A stretch of DNA of 64,000 nt from Boesenbergia rotunda (taxonomy: Eukaryota > Streptophyta > Magnoliopsida > Zingiberales > Zingiberaceae): NCBI GenBank assembly GCA_024364735.1, contig JAGFNQ010005638.1, forward strand, positions 175,248-239,247, in the 5' to 3' direction. The notes beneath the pieces were generated by a model. It saw only the letters and a list, made by a program, of their open reading frames with translations. It ran no database searches and had not been told where the DNA came from. The translations under genes were made by a program, and so were the position numbers. Numbering within the stretch: position 1 is the stretch's first letter; every line of letters begins with the position of its first letter. Shown here in pieces: positions 1 through 11,250 of the stretch.

Positions 1-2
1 AT

Positions 3-2378
3 TTAATGAATCGGGTATTCTCGGCATTCCTCGACAGATTTGTGATCGTCTTTATCGACGATACCCTTATATATTCGAGAACTCCCGAAGAACATGCTGA
101 GCACCTGAGTATAGTACTACAGATTCTTCAGAAGGAACAACTGTATGCTAAGTTTTCCAAATGCGAGTTCTGGCTCGATCAAGTATCATTCTTGGGACAT
201 GTTATCTCCAAGGAAGGAGTAATGGTGGACCCAATTAAAATTGAAGCGGTGAGTAACTGGACTAGACCCAAGAATGCCAGTGAAATTCGAAGTTTCCTCG
301 GGCTAGCAGGCTATTACAGAAAATTCGTAGAGAACTTCTCTCGGATTGCAGCCCCTATGACAGCTCTTACAAAGAAAGACAAGAAATATGTATGGACCGA
401 GGAATGTGAGAAGAGCTTTACTGAACTGAAAAGGAGGCTGACTAGCGCTCCAATATTGACTCTTCCAGAGAGCGATATGGGTTTCGATATGTACAGCGAC
501 GCATCCAAACTGGGATTCGGAGCTGTACTTATGCAAAATGGGAAGGTAATTACCTATGCCTCTAGGCAACTGAAGGAACATGAAAGAAATTACCCTACCC
601 ATGACTTAGAGTTAGCAGCGATGGTCTTTACACTGAAAATATGGAGGCACTATCTATATGGAACTCAGTGTAATGTTTATACAGATCACCAGAGTCTGCG
701 GTATTTCTTCACCCAGAAAGATCTGAATATGAGACAGCGCAGATGGCTCGAATTGGTCAAGGATTATGATTGTGAGATCCTGTACCATCCGGGAAAAGCC
801 AACAAGATAGCCGATGCTCTCAGTAGGAAATCATGTGCTGCGTTAATGTCTTTGTTGGCTTTGTCACAACCCTTAGGGGAAGAAATTATGAATTACGGGA
901 TTGAAATCATATCAGGACAGTTGTCCACCCTGATGATTGCGCCGACATTGTTCGACGATATTCTGGAAAAGCTGAATCATGATCTGAGTCTTCAGAGAAT
1001 CAAGCAAGAGGTTCTCGAAGGCAAGGACGATGGATTTAGGATTTCGGACAGCGGAGTTTTATATCTTCGGGATCGATTATGAGTTCCCAACGACTCCGAT
1101 TTACGGACCAGAATCCTTGAGGAAGCTCACAGAACGTCTTATGCGATGCATCCTGGGTCTACCAAGATGTATCAAGATCTGAAGAGCAAGTTTTGGTGGT
1201 CCGGTATGAAGCGAGATGTAGCCCACTATATCAGTATGTGTTTGACCTGCCAGAGGGTCAAAGCAGAACACTAGAGGCCTGGAGGAGTTCTGCAACCCCT
1301 GTCTATTCCCAAGTGGAAATGGAAAGACATCTCCATGGATTTCATCTCTGGGCTACCTAGAACGACGAATGGATATGATGGTATATGGGTTATTGTGGAC
1401 AGACTCACCAAGTCTGCCGATTTTCTGGCTATCAGGATGACCCACTCAGTAGAGCAGCTGGCTCAACTGTACGTCAAGGAAATTGTCCGACTACACGGGG
1501 TTCCCAAGACCATCATCTCAGATCGAGATGGTCGATTTACTTCAGATTTTTAGGGACACGTGCAGAAGGCTCTTGGCACGAAGCTGAAATTTAGTACTGC
1601 CTTTCACCCCCAGACTGACGGGCAGACTGAAAGAGTGAATCAGATATTAGAGGACATGTTACGAGCTTGTGCCTTGGACTTCAAGGGAAGCTGGTGTCGA
1701 TACCTGAGCCTGGCAGAGTTTGCTTATAACAACAGTTATCAGGCTACTATCGGGATGACACCGTATGAAGCACTATATGGAAGGAAATGTAGATCTCCTA
1801 TATGCTGGCTTGAGAGTGGTGAAAAGAAGGAGATGGGACTCCAGACGGATATTATAGACGAAACCACTCAGGTAATAAAGAATATCCGTCAGAGGATAGA
1901 GACTGCTCAGAGCCGGCAGAAAAGCTACGCTGACAAGCGACGCAGACCATTAGAGTTTGAGATTGGGGATTCAGTATTCCTGAAAGTAGCCCCTATGAAA
2001 GGGGTAATGAGATTCGGGAAGAAAGGGAAGCTGAGTCCGAGATATGTGGGACAGTATCAAATTCTGAGACGGGTAGGCAAGGTGGCCTACGAACTGGAGT
2101 TACCGCCAGAAATGTCGGCGATTCACAATGTCTTCCATATATCAATGCTCAGGAAATGTACCTCTGATATGAATCAGATGATAGAGCCCCAACCAGTACA
2201 TGATCAAGAGAACCTAAGTTCCGAACGCCAACCGATTCAGATCTTAGACCGGGAAGTCAAAAAGCTAAGGAACAAGGAAATACCCTTAGTAAAGGTTCTG
2301 TGGCGGAACGAACATTTCGAAGAAGCCACGTGGGAACAAAAGGAGGCAATACGATTAAAGTATCCGGAATTATTTTAA
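3..2378 (+). pseudogene. Ty3/gypsy chromovirus pol, 3' part (RT-RNase H-integrase-chromodomain), three in-frame stops
   Basis: The window opens inside reverse transcriptase: FIDDTLIYS carries the catalytic DD. RNase H follows (DASKLGFGAVL, TDHQSL), then an HHCC integrase zinc finger near 1119-1260, the DDE core (DFISGLP, ISDRDGRFTS, HPQTDGQTERVN), a GPY/F-like region (VGQYQILRRVGKVAYEL) and a C-terminal chromodomain (KVLWRNEHFEEATWE). That order with a chromodomain is typical of Tekay/Del chromoviruses. The frame never shifts but is broken by TGA at 1080-1082, TAG at 1272-1274 (where the family has Gln) and TAG at 1551-1553 (where it has Trp). It is therefore an inactive copy. The 5' part of pol, gag and the 5' LTR lie outside the window. 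Confidence 0.95.
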
Positions 2379-2396
2379 AGTTCGGGACAAACTTTT

Positions 2397-2413
2397 TATA
2401 AGGTATGGAGGAT
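2397..2413 (+). other. Polypurine tract region of the chromovirus
   Basis: A short purine-rich stretch (AAGGTATGGAGGA) lies directly before the TGTAAC start of the LTR. That is the position of the plus-strand primer. A very similar stretch (TATAAGAGGGGGAGGAT) precedes the related LTR at 6546. Confidence 0.7.
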
Positions 2414-2580
2414 TGTAACACCCCAAAATTTGCCCATATGAAATATTATAAATTTTCCCATATGAAATATTATGAATTCATGAAACATTATTATTATTAT
2501 GAAATTTCATGATGAGCTTGGCTTAATGGGCTTGGATGTGGATTAGTGCAAAATGTGATAAAAAAGAAATGTAGAAAGGA

Positions 2581-2648
2581 GGAAGTAAGGATTGAACCTT
2601 GAACCTCCTAGGAGCACTAATCATGTCATAACCAACACACCAAGCCAT
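2581..2648 (-). other. tRNA-like module in LTR U3 (antisense)
   Basis: On the minus strand this reads as a degenerate tRNA: a weak A-box-like start (TGGTGTGTTGG) and, about 50 nt on, a T-arm-like AAGG-TTCAATC-CTT with a 7-nt loop. The same module is present at the same place in three other LTRs of this window. No real tRNA identity can be assigned. Confidence 0.5.
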
Positions 2649-2998
2649 ATTTCATGTAGAGGGAATAAGAAACATGCTTGTTAAAGCTAGGGAGGTGAAG
2701 AGACATGTCTGTTCATGAGAAAAAGTGTAAATAAGAGAAATAGAAGTTGGAATAACTTCCTCTCTTCTTCTTCCTCACTCTCATCAACGAAACCTCAAGC
2801 CCCTTCTCCCTTTTAATTTTTGAAAATATACCCTAGGGTTCTAACTCTAGGGAATTGGAAGGAAGAAGAACTATACAAGGATCTTGCCCTCTACTAGGGC
2901 CAAGGGTTCTATAGAAGTGCTAGGAAGGAGAACACTCACCTTCCTTCAACCAAGGGCACCCTAAGGATTTAGAGAAGGTGATCTTCAAGCGAAAGGAT

Positions 2999-4791
2999 GT
3001 AAGTATCCCCTCGCCTGTAGTGTAATAGTTGTGTGTGATTCTTTTGCTTGTGTGGTTTTCGAAAATGGGGGTTTTCCCCTTTGTAAGTTTCGGCCACCCC
3101 TTAAGGGGAGGCCTTGGTCCCTCCTTGATACATGAGAAGACCCCTTGAGATTTAGGATATATGTGTATGTTGATTTCTTCATGATGGTATGAACAAAAAC
3201 TAGGGTTTTACCCTTGTGTAAGTTTCGGCCAACACCCTTAGAGGAGGCCTTGGTTACTTCTTGTTACATGAGTAGACCCTTGGAACTTAGGGTATATGTA
3301 TATGTTGTTTCCTTCATGATGTTATGAACAAAATTTTAGGGTTTCACCCTTAAATAGGTTTCGGACAAAACATGAAGCAAAGAGGGTTTAGGGTTGTATG
3401 GTTTCCTATGATGTATCCATGTTTAATAGTGTAGACAAAGTGTTTGTGTGAAACCTAAGTTCAAGAACCCTAGTTTCCCTACCCTTGACTTTCGGCCAAC
3501 CCTAGAAAAATTAGGGTTTAGGGTTGCATGATTATCCTAGGATGTATTCTAGGCTTAATATGTTACATGAAATGTATGTGAAGGTTAGACTACCCTACTA
3601 GACATGATTATGTTTAGTAAGATGATATGAATTGCATGTGATGTCTAAATGAAATGCTTGATTGGAAATCTTAAGGTTCCCTAGTATGTGATATTCGGCC
3701 AAGGCATGAACATTAGGGATTGTGAAGGTGAAACTACCCTACGAGACATGATTATGTTTAGTAAGATATTATGTATATGCATGTGATGTTTAAATGGAAT
3801 ACATGATTTGGAAATCTTAATTTCCCCTAGCATGATTTTCGGCCAAGGCATGATTTATTAGGTTTGTGAAGGTTGATTTCCCCATGATGTATGCTATGCT
3901 TGGTATGATACATGATGTATATATATATGATGGTTGTATGGGATGTTTGATGCCAAAAACCTAAGCTACTCCTACCCTTGATTTTCGGCCAAACCCTAGG
4001 TTTAGGGTTAGGAAGGGTTAAATTAAACCATGAAGTGGGATATGATATGAATATGATTGATGTGACCAATTTTGTCATATATAAGTATGTGTAAGTGCTT
4101 GAAATGTGATGTACGTATGAGCATGTTTATATAGCCCATGGGGCACCCTTTATGAATTGCATGTGATATGTATGATAAAATGCTTGAAAGGATACTCCAT
4201 TAAGTATGGGATCAAGAGCACCCCTTATGTTGTGTGGTGTGTCCCTACGGGATCATGAGCACCCTTGAAGAGTGGTGTGTCCCTTAAGAGTGGATTTGGA
4301 ATACTCCTTAGCATATATGTAAAAGCATGATAAGTATTTTACTTTAGAAGTTGTGTACCCGACTCGGAAGGGGGTCGTTAAACAAATCCGGGGTGCATGT
4401 TAACGTAAGGTAATAGCTCCGGTAGGACGGAAGGGTCCTGCTCTAATTGATTGGTGGCTCGCTACCCCAATTCATTAGGGAACGCGCAATAGGTAATGTG
4501 CGATATGTGATACACAACCGGGCCCAATTTGATATGGATGTATTTTTAAGTAATACCTTTATGGAATTGTTTTGAAAACATTCATTAAAAACATTTAGTA
4601 TATGTGAAGGGTATGCTTAAGGTACTTTATACTGCATGCTTAGAAACTTTGATGTTTAGTATGTTTGATGCACTCATGCTTATGATTTATTATGTGTACA
4701 TGTTGTATTCTTTCGTATGGATTTAGCGAGTAGGACAGGATCCTTACTAAGCATTTGTGCTTACTAGTTTATGTGTTGTCTTATGCTGCAG
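2999..4791 (+). other. Putative intron inside the chromovirus LTR
   Basis: GGAT|GTAAGTATCC gives a strong 5' splice site about 270 nt after the TATA-like element. TTATGCTGCAG|ATA gives a 3' splice site 1.8 kb later. The same pair occurs in the other three related LTRs (7325-8772, 12556-13414, 29262-30111) although the DNA between is very different in length and sequence. Splicing is inferred, not shown. Confidence 0.4.
3070..4010 (+). repeat. Degenerate ~140-bp tandem repeats in the chromovirus LTR
   Basis: The phrase TTTCGGCCA recurs at roughly 130-150 bp spacing (near 3088, 3224, 3360, 3490, 3693, 3838, 3983), each time after an AGGGTTT or CCCTA string. The first two units (about 3070-3345) are clearly alignable, including GGAGGCCTTGGT and ATGAGNAGACCC. 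The LTR at 6568-9366 has the same array near 7419-7990. Confidence 0.65.
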
Positions 4792-5091
4792 ATAAGGGTA
4801 AGGAACACTTAAACTAATGGAAGAGGCAGGAGGCTGGAGATGTGTGGGGTGGTGGCTCGGGAAGAAAGATCTTTATATCTACATTACTATGTTATGATAA
4901 CATTTTTCTTCAAATGATGTTCTAATGATTCAGGCATGACATGTGATGACATGTATTGACTAGCATGCTTAGCACTTAGTCCTTGCATTGTTTGTTTTAA
5001 TTTTATGCTAGAAGATAGAAAAAAAATATTTTTATATGATTGATTGTTACGTAACCCCGCCCCGAGAGTAGATATAAGGGCGGGCGTTACA

Positions 5092-5653
5092 TAAATCTTT
5101 GTCCGTCTCGGGCAAAGTATCATCAAGAAAAACATACCAAGCAAACAAATCCATAGAAAAATTGGGGTTAAGATTAGGAGTAAGGAAAGACAAATAGAAT
5201 AGACATGATTTTTGCCAAAATTCATGTGGAAAGGTAAACAAAGTGATTAGTCTCTATAGATGTGATCCAATCATTGAAATATGGTTTCAAAAGAACTTAA
5301 GCAAGTTCTAGAGTACAATAACATGTGTGTGTCACAAATATAAGGCTAATTCTCACTAGGTACAAAGGATTCATCTCAAATCATCAATTAAGAATCTAAA
5401 GCCAAGTAGTATTCAAACATCCAAGATTTCATCCATGAACTCAAACTCTAAGTGTTGACAACCAAATTTAATTTATTTTCAAAAGACTCTAAAATGACAT
5501 GAAGATAACCTAAAGGGATACATTTATTCCTAGTCATGCAATAAAAAGTGCTACAAGAAAAGACATGGTATTTACAATGACTTTTATTCATGTTACTCTA
5601 GTCACGTGTTTATTAGCAAGAACTCATTTTAATAAAGGAAAAGGCAAGAAAGA
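5092..5653 (-). other. 3' untranslated region of the minus-strand Athila element
   Basis: Reverse-complemented, this stretch aligns with 50240-50745 of the plus-strand Athila element, including ACAAAGATTTA next to the internal polypurine tract, the CACACATGTTATTGTA string and the AAGTCATTGTAAATACCATG string. No ORF of note is present. The chromovirus LTR ends exactly where the match begins, so the chromovirus inserted into this region. Confidence 0.8.
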
Positions 5654-6477
5654 TCAAACTCCATTTATTTCTGGCGGTCGGAGTCTGTCAAGAAATAGCC
5701 TCCACCGTGGTAGTGGAGGAGTCTGGGTGTGCGAAAGAGCTTCTTTCATTTGTTCAACATTACAGTGCATCGCTCCCCCACACTTGGACTTTACAGCAAC
5801 CTGTTCAGGTGGACGAAGGTTATTTAAATACAAAACCCATTTAAGAGGTATAGTGTTTTTAATTAAAGTAAAATCATCTCCTCCCTCTTTATTCTTTTTG
5901 AAACACCCTCCAGGAGGTTTGAGCCTGTTCAGATGAAGCTCCCACTCCAGAAGTCTTCTGGACCCTGCAAAACCATGTAGTACCCCTCTCAAGCATGCAG
6001 GGTAAGAAAGAAATGAAATAATATCAGTCTTTGCAGAGAATGTATCCAAAAATGCATCACATCCAATAAAATCAATTTTAGGCAACTCAAAGAATTTTTC
6101 ACAATGAATATCTACCCAAGATGCATCAAGAAACTTATCATAATCAATGAAATCTAATTCAGACATTTCAATGGAATTTTCACAATTATTTCCCACACTT
6201 AACAAATCAAGAAATGTATCGCAGCCAATAAAATCCACTTTTGGAACCTCTAGTGATGTTTCCAAAAAAATAAAAGAAATACTTACGTGATCGTGCTGAA
6301 AAATACCTGGAGGTTCCATAATGATAGATGTGTCCATAGCCTTCTCCTGATCAAGTATAGGTTCCATATCAGGTTCAAGTTCTAGTAGGCACTCAACTGG
6401 AATAAGTGATCCTTGGGGCTCTGTGCAATCCCCTACACTCTGAATATCAAGAAAAATAGGTAATCCTTGGGGCTCTG
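5654..6477 (-). CDS. Unrecognised accessory ORF of the Athila-type element, with two sets of threefold repeats
   Basis: About 270 codons are open on the minus strand, lying after protease in the place normally held by RT and integrase. I do not recognise a family. Two internal repeats are visible. One is an acidic module with the core DFIGCDTFLD, DFIDYDKFLD and DFIGCDAFLD, spaced about 33 residues. The other, near the C-terminus, reads LHLNRLKPP, LYLNNLRPP and LFLDRLRPP, each after a Trp (EW, KW, RW). No zinc finger, signal peptide or membrane segment is evident. The ORF is cut at its 5' side by the LTR insertion at 6478. The first residues of the apparent ATG at 6490 come from that LTR, so the true start lay further upstream, and the frame resumes around 9372-9410 in a different phase from protease. 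The repeat CTEPQG occurs twice near this edge. Coding status rests on ORF length and internal repeats only. Confidence 0.5.
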
Positions 6478-6541
6478 TGTAACACCCCAATTTTTACAAT
6501 TTGAATACAAAGTTCGGGACGAACTTTCTATAAGAGGGGGA

Positions 6542-6585
6542 GGATTGTAACACCCCAAAATTTGGATTGTAACACCCCAAAATTT
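6542..6585 (+). repeat. 22-bp tandem duplication across the PPT/LTR junction
   Basis: GGATTGTAACACCCC and the seven bases after it occur twice in a row (6542-6563 and 6564-6585). The unit includes the last bases of the internal region and the first 18 of the LTR. Confidence 0.9.
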
Positions 6586-9366
6586 GTCAATGTAAAATCA
6601 TGACAATGTATGAAAATGGTTATAATGAAATGATATAAATTTCATGCAATCGCATGTTATGAAATGTCATGAAATACATGAAATATCATATTCATGAAAT
6701 ATCATATTCATGAAATATTATTATCATGAAATGTTATGTGAATAATATTTATAAAATATTATGTAAATAATGTTATGAATTCAGGAAAAATATTAGGAAT
6801 TACTATGAATTCATAAACATGAAATATTATGAAATTTCATGATGGACTTGGCTTAATGGGCTTTGATATAGATTAGTGCAAAAGGTGATAAAAAGGAGGG
6901 AGCAAGGATTGAACCTTGAACCTCCTAGTTGTACTCTCCATGTCTTAACCACTACACCAAGCATTGTTTCTTGTTGAGAGAATAAGGAACATGCTTGTTA
7001 AGTGGGTAAGAGTGAAGAGACATGTCTTTTCATGAGAAAAGTATAAATATGGGAAGTTGGAGTAACTTCCTTTTTCTTCTCTTCTTCTTTCTCACTTCTC
7101 CCAACCGAAACCTCCATCATCTTCTTCCCTCTTTCCATTTTCGAAAACCCCATCCAAGGGTTCTAACCCTAGGGTAATTACAAGAGGGAGAGTCCAAGTG
7201 CCATTGCCTTCTACCAAGACCAAGGAGTCTTAGAGGAAAATTGGAAGAAAAAAAAGGCTTTCACATACCCTTCAAGTGTAGGGTACCCTACGATTTTAAG
7301 AAGGTTAAAATCCAGCGCTAGGATGTAAGTATCCTCTCGCCTGCAGTATAATAGTTTATGCATGATTTCCTTGTGTTCTTGTTTTGAAAAAAAAAAGGGA
7401 GTTTCTCCCTTATAAGACTTTCGGCCACCACCATGGAAGAGGGTTTGGTTGCTTCTTGATACATGAGGATATCCCTAGGAACTTAGGGTATAGATGTATG
7501 TTGCTCTCCAAATTTTTGAGGGAACAAAAAGTAGGGTTTGGTACCCTACAAGTTTCGGCCACCTATGGTTGGAGGTCCAAGAGAAGTTTTTTTTGATTAA
7601 ATCTTGATACATGCTAGTGCCCTAGGGATTCTATACACTTATGTGTTGTTTCTAAATTTTTGAGAGAACAAAAATTAGGGTTTTTGTCCCCTATAAGGTT
7701 TCGGCCAAGGCTTGGATTTCCTTGGGGTTGTGAAGTGAAATCACTTCTTGATGCATGACATGAATGCTAACAAATGTTGTATACATGTGTGTTGTTTTCC
7801 AAATTTTTGAGAAGACAAAATTAGGGTATGCTACCCTATATAATTTTCGGCCAACCCAAAGGGAATTAGGGTTTAAGGTTGCATGATTTTCCTTATGATA
7901 TATCCATGCTTAATGGTATAAGTGAAGTGTTTGTAAGAATGCTTGAATGAATGCTTGATGGGAAAACCAAACTCTTTACTTGTGACTTTCGGCCAACCCT
8001 AGTTATAGGGTTGGAAAGTACTTAATGAAATCACGAAGCATGCTACTAATTATGTGATATGTGTATAATGTATGTGACCTAACTTGTTAGGTATAAAAGC
8101 ATGCCTTATAGCCCATGGGGCACCCTGATGATATGAACATGATGTGTTTGATAATATGCTTAAAAAGAGATACTCTATTGAAACTGGGATCAAGAGCACC
8201 CGAATGTGTGGTGTGTCCCTAGGGGATCAAGAGCACCCGAATGTGTGGTGTGTCCCTTTGAGAAGTGATTAAGAGTACCTTTAGGCATATACATATATGA
8301 GTAATTGAATGATAAATTACTTTACTTTGAAAGTTGTGTACCCGACTCGGAAGGGGGTCGTTAAACAAATCCAATGTGCATGTTAACTGAAGGTCATGGC
8401 ATTGGTAGGACGGAAGGGTCCTGCTCTAATTAGATTGGTGGCTCGCTACCCCAATTTATTAGGGAACGCGTATGATGTGGTACTACAACTGGGCCCTGGA
8501 GATATTGTATTTTCAAGTACTTACCATTATGGAACTGCTTTTGAAAAACATATTATTTTCTCATTGTGAGATAATCTTGTTCCGTAAAGTACTTAGAGAT
8601 ATTTGATGTGATGTTTATGATGCTTGATGAGATGCTTATGATGCTGACAATCTTGTTCTATCTTGATTACTGAGTACATGATATGATGTATCGATATGGT
8701 TTTGCGAGTAGGCCCGGATTCTTACTAAGCATGTTTTGCTTACTAGTTCCTGTTATTTTTCTTATGCTGCAGATAGCGGTAAGAAATACTCGAACTAAAG
8801 GAAGAGGCAGAGGGAAGGCTGGAGGATGTGTGTGGTGATGGCTCGGGAAAGAACGAAAGATTCTATCTACCTTGTTTTTGTCTAGAATCTAAACTGCTTC
8901 CAATAATTGCTATTGAAATTGTATTGCTATACTCTGAATGGGTGATTGAGTTAGTGATATGGAACCTATGTTATGCTAGATAATGCTATCATTAATGTTT
9001 AAATTTTGTAGAATACATGCTAAGAAAAATGCTAGTTATTTACTAGTTTCTGTTTCTTATGAATGCCTCTTTTGCATGTATCTAAGACTAGATAACTCTT
9101 GCTATATTCCTATGTTTTATCTTGTTCAAACCATGTTTATTCCATGCTATAGTGTGTTACATGATCTTCCTATTAGGTTGTAAATGCATGTAGATATAAA
9201 AGAAATGAAAAACCATGCTTGGTAAATTAGTCTTCAATAGGCATGCCTACTACATTTCTTGTATGTAACTATTTTTTTTGGATATACATGCTTAACATGA
9301 TTGTATGATATGAGTGTATGGACCCGTAACCCCGCCTTTAGGGTAGATATAAGGTCGGGCATTACA
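6568..9366 (+). repeat. LTR of the chromovirus derivative (2799 bp)
   Basis: TGTAAC...ATTACA termini. A clear TATA box (AGTATAAATATGG) lies near 7046, followed by a pyrimidine-rich leader (CCTTTTTCTTCTC). A predicted donor GGAT|GTAAGTATCC is at 7325 and an acceptor CTGCAG at 8767-8772. CCCGACTCGGAAGGGGGTCG near 8342 is shared with the LTR at 2414. The TTTCGGCCA array runs from about 7419 to 7990. No protein-coding region is supported here. Confidence 0.88.
6896..6965 (-). other. tRNA-like module in LTR U3 (antisense)
   Basis: Minus strand: A-box-like TGGTGTAGTGG (10 of 11 positions of TRGCNNAGTGG), then about 45 nt on a T-arm-like AAGG-TTCAATC-CTT. It lies just upstream of the TATA box near 7046. 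Confidence 0.55.
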
Positions 9367-9386
9367 CTCTGTGCAATCCCCTACAC

Positions 9387-10349
9387 CTAGAAAAATCTTT
9401 CCAGCTGGAAATGCATCTGAAATGTCTTCTGAAAAATCCTCAGTCTCAGCAGTAAGTACTCTCTCAGCCCCTCTGAATCAATAGCTCCTCCAGAAAAATC
9501 ATCTAGAAATCCCTCAGCCTCTAATTCTGTCTGCTCCAGCTCCTCAAGAATATCCATGCTCATGATGGAGTGGTCCTCTCTCGGATGCTTCATAGCATCA
9601 AAAAGACTAAACTGAACAACCGTGTCTCCCACCTCCATCGAGAGTGTGCCAGCATAAACATCAATCTTTGTTTTGGCAGTCTTCAGAAAAGGCCTCCCAT
9701 GGATGAGTGGGGATCTACTTGCAAGATACTCTCCCTCCATGTCTAGAATGTAGAAGTCCGCTGGGAAAATCAACTCTTTCACTTTAACCAACACATCTTC
9801 AATAACTCCTGTCGGGCGGGTCTGGCTCCTATCTGCTAGCTGAATCACAACTCCAGTGGGATGTAGAGGACCAATGCCAAGCATCTGGAAGACTGTCCTA
9901 GGCATGACATTAATAGAAGCTCCTAAATCAAGCATGACATCATGTAGTGTGGTGCTCCCTATCTCACAAGATACAGTGAACATGCCAGGGTCTTCACATT
10001 TCTGAGGTATGGCATGGATAAGTGATGAATCATTCTTCCCCATGCTGCCCATTTCATTTTCCTTAAGCTTCCTCTTGTTAACACAAAGATCTTTCAAAAA
10101 TTTCGCATACTTAGGAACCTGTTTAATCATTGTCAGCAAGGGTACGTTAACTTCAACATTACTAAAAAGTTTTACCAGCTCATTGTACTCTTTTTGCTTT
10201 CTCCTCCTCCACGTGTCTTTTGGTTGGAGTTCTCCCCTGTGGAAAAGGCAAGGGCACTCTAAATTCTTCCTCTTGAATTGAAGATGGAAGGGCTGAGTTG
10301 TGAGCTGCTGCCCTATTTTTTGGAGCTGCTGTAAAATCTGTCTCGCCAC
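9387..10349 (-). pseudogene. Athila-type gag C-terminus and aspartic protease
   Basis: The minus-strand ORF carries the retropepsin active site in its Athila form, LDLGASINVMP, at about residues 146-156, and the second hydrophobic block LIHGRPFLKTA near 229. Upstream is the spacer typical of Athila gag-pol (KEYNELVKLF, VPKYAKFLKDL). The N-terminal ~30 residues are out of phase with the gag frame at 10180-10638, so a small indel lies near 10235-10260. A stop ends the frame at 9387, just before the LTR insertion. Protease would cleave the gag-pol polyprotein. This copy is broken. Confidence 0.85.
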
Positions 10350-11250
10350 TGATTTCTTCTCCGTTTTCCACCAAATTTGGAGGATTACTTGAGGAAAGAG
10401 TTGGGCACGGGCTAGGGGTGGGATCAGCTGAATTTGAAGTCATTTCATGGCTGTTTTGGGCTAGAATTGATGTTGATGTCCGGTTTTCTGAAATTTCAGC
10501 TCTTGGACCATTTGGAGATGAAGTAATCTTCCCACTCATCAAATAAATAGCACTCACATTTCCTTTAGGATTAGGAACAGTTTGGGAAGGGAGTTGACTT
10601 GATCCTTGAGCTTGATTTTGATTAATCTCGCTAGCCAATTGTCCTATTTGCCTCTCAACGTGTTGATTATGTTGTTGTTGTTGTTGTAGAACTTGTTGTA
10701 TTTGTTGTTGTCAAGCTTGTTGTTGCTGCATCATCTGTTGAAACATATCCTCAACCCTCTGTTGGGGCACATTTCCTCCACTTGAGCTTCCATAGCCTCC
10801 TTGGTTAGCATATTGCCTTGACTGATTTTGAAAAGATGAAGTAGGCTGAAATTGTGGAACATAGGGCTGTTGGGGCTGATAGGAGGGTGGAATTTGCTGT
10901 TGATAGTGCTGATTAGAGGGCTGAGTTGCTTGGAAACCTTGCTGAGAGTTGTAGCCTTGAAAGTTCTGATTTTGAAGTGGAAAATTCTGATTTTGAAATC
11001 CTTGATTGTAGGGCTGTGAAATCTGATTATGGGGCTGGGAAGGCTGAAAATTTTGTTGGTTTTGAGTTTGGAAATCTGGAAATGATTGAAAACCTTGCTG
11101 CCCTTGATGATATTGCTGGAATTGAGGTTCGAATTGCTGAAATTGTTGCTGAGTTGGTTGGAAATTAGGCTGAATTGGAGGCTGAAAATTTTGGTTCGAC
11201 GGCTGAAAAACTTGCTGATTATTCTGAGTTTGCTGGGGCTGCTGGAAATT
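10260..11250 (-). pseudogene. Athila-type gag, glutamine-rich C-terminal region
   Basis: The minus strand encodes a low-complexity tail rich in Gln, Asn, Pro and Phe, matching 48440-48990 of the plus-strand Athila gag (repeated QNFQP and NFQPYN-like units). Several stops interrupt it. The part at 10260-10638 continues as a Ser/Pro/Asn-rich linker before protease. Confidence 0.75.

Larger units (their letters stand above)
2414..5091 (+). repeat. 3' LTR of the chromovirus (2678 bp)
   Basis: It starts TGTAACACCCC and ends GGGCGTTACA, so the tips form a short inverted repeat (TGTAAC/GTTACA). It follows the pol stop by 35 bp. It shares blocks with the LTR at 6568-9366, for example CCCGACTCGGAAGGGGGTCG near 4358 and again near 8342. 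A TATA-like element (TGTAAATAAG) lies near 2727, followed by a pyrimidine-rich leader. It contains an antisense tRNA-like module, a degenerate tandem repeat and an intron-like donor/acceptor pair, described separately. Its right edge abuts Athila 3' sequence. The matching target duplication is outside the window. Confidence 0.92.
6478..9366 (+). mobile_element. Chromovirus deletion derivative, nearly a solo LTR, TSD CTCTG
   Basis: The insertion is flanked by CTCTG at 6473-6477 and 9367-9371. It begins TGTAACACCCC and ends GGCATTACA. Inside are about 30 bp of LTR start (6478-6508), then the last ~37 bp of an internal region with polypurine tract (6509-6545), a 22-bp tandem duplication across the PPT/LTR junction, then an LTR (6568-9366). 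Nearly all of the 5' LTR and internal region is gone. The LTR is related to 2414-5091 but has its own repeats and is not identical. Confidence 0.9.

Noticed and set aside
3960..4020. Telomere-like AAACCCTAGGTTTAGGGTT strings (also near 33756)
   Set aside because: Isolated units within LTR repeats, not a TTTAGGG array; no interstitial telomere.
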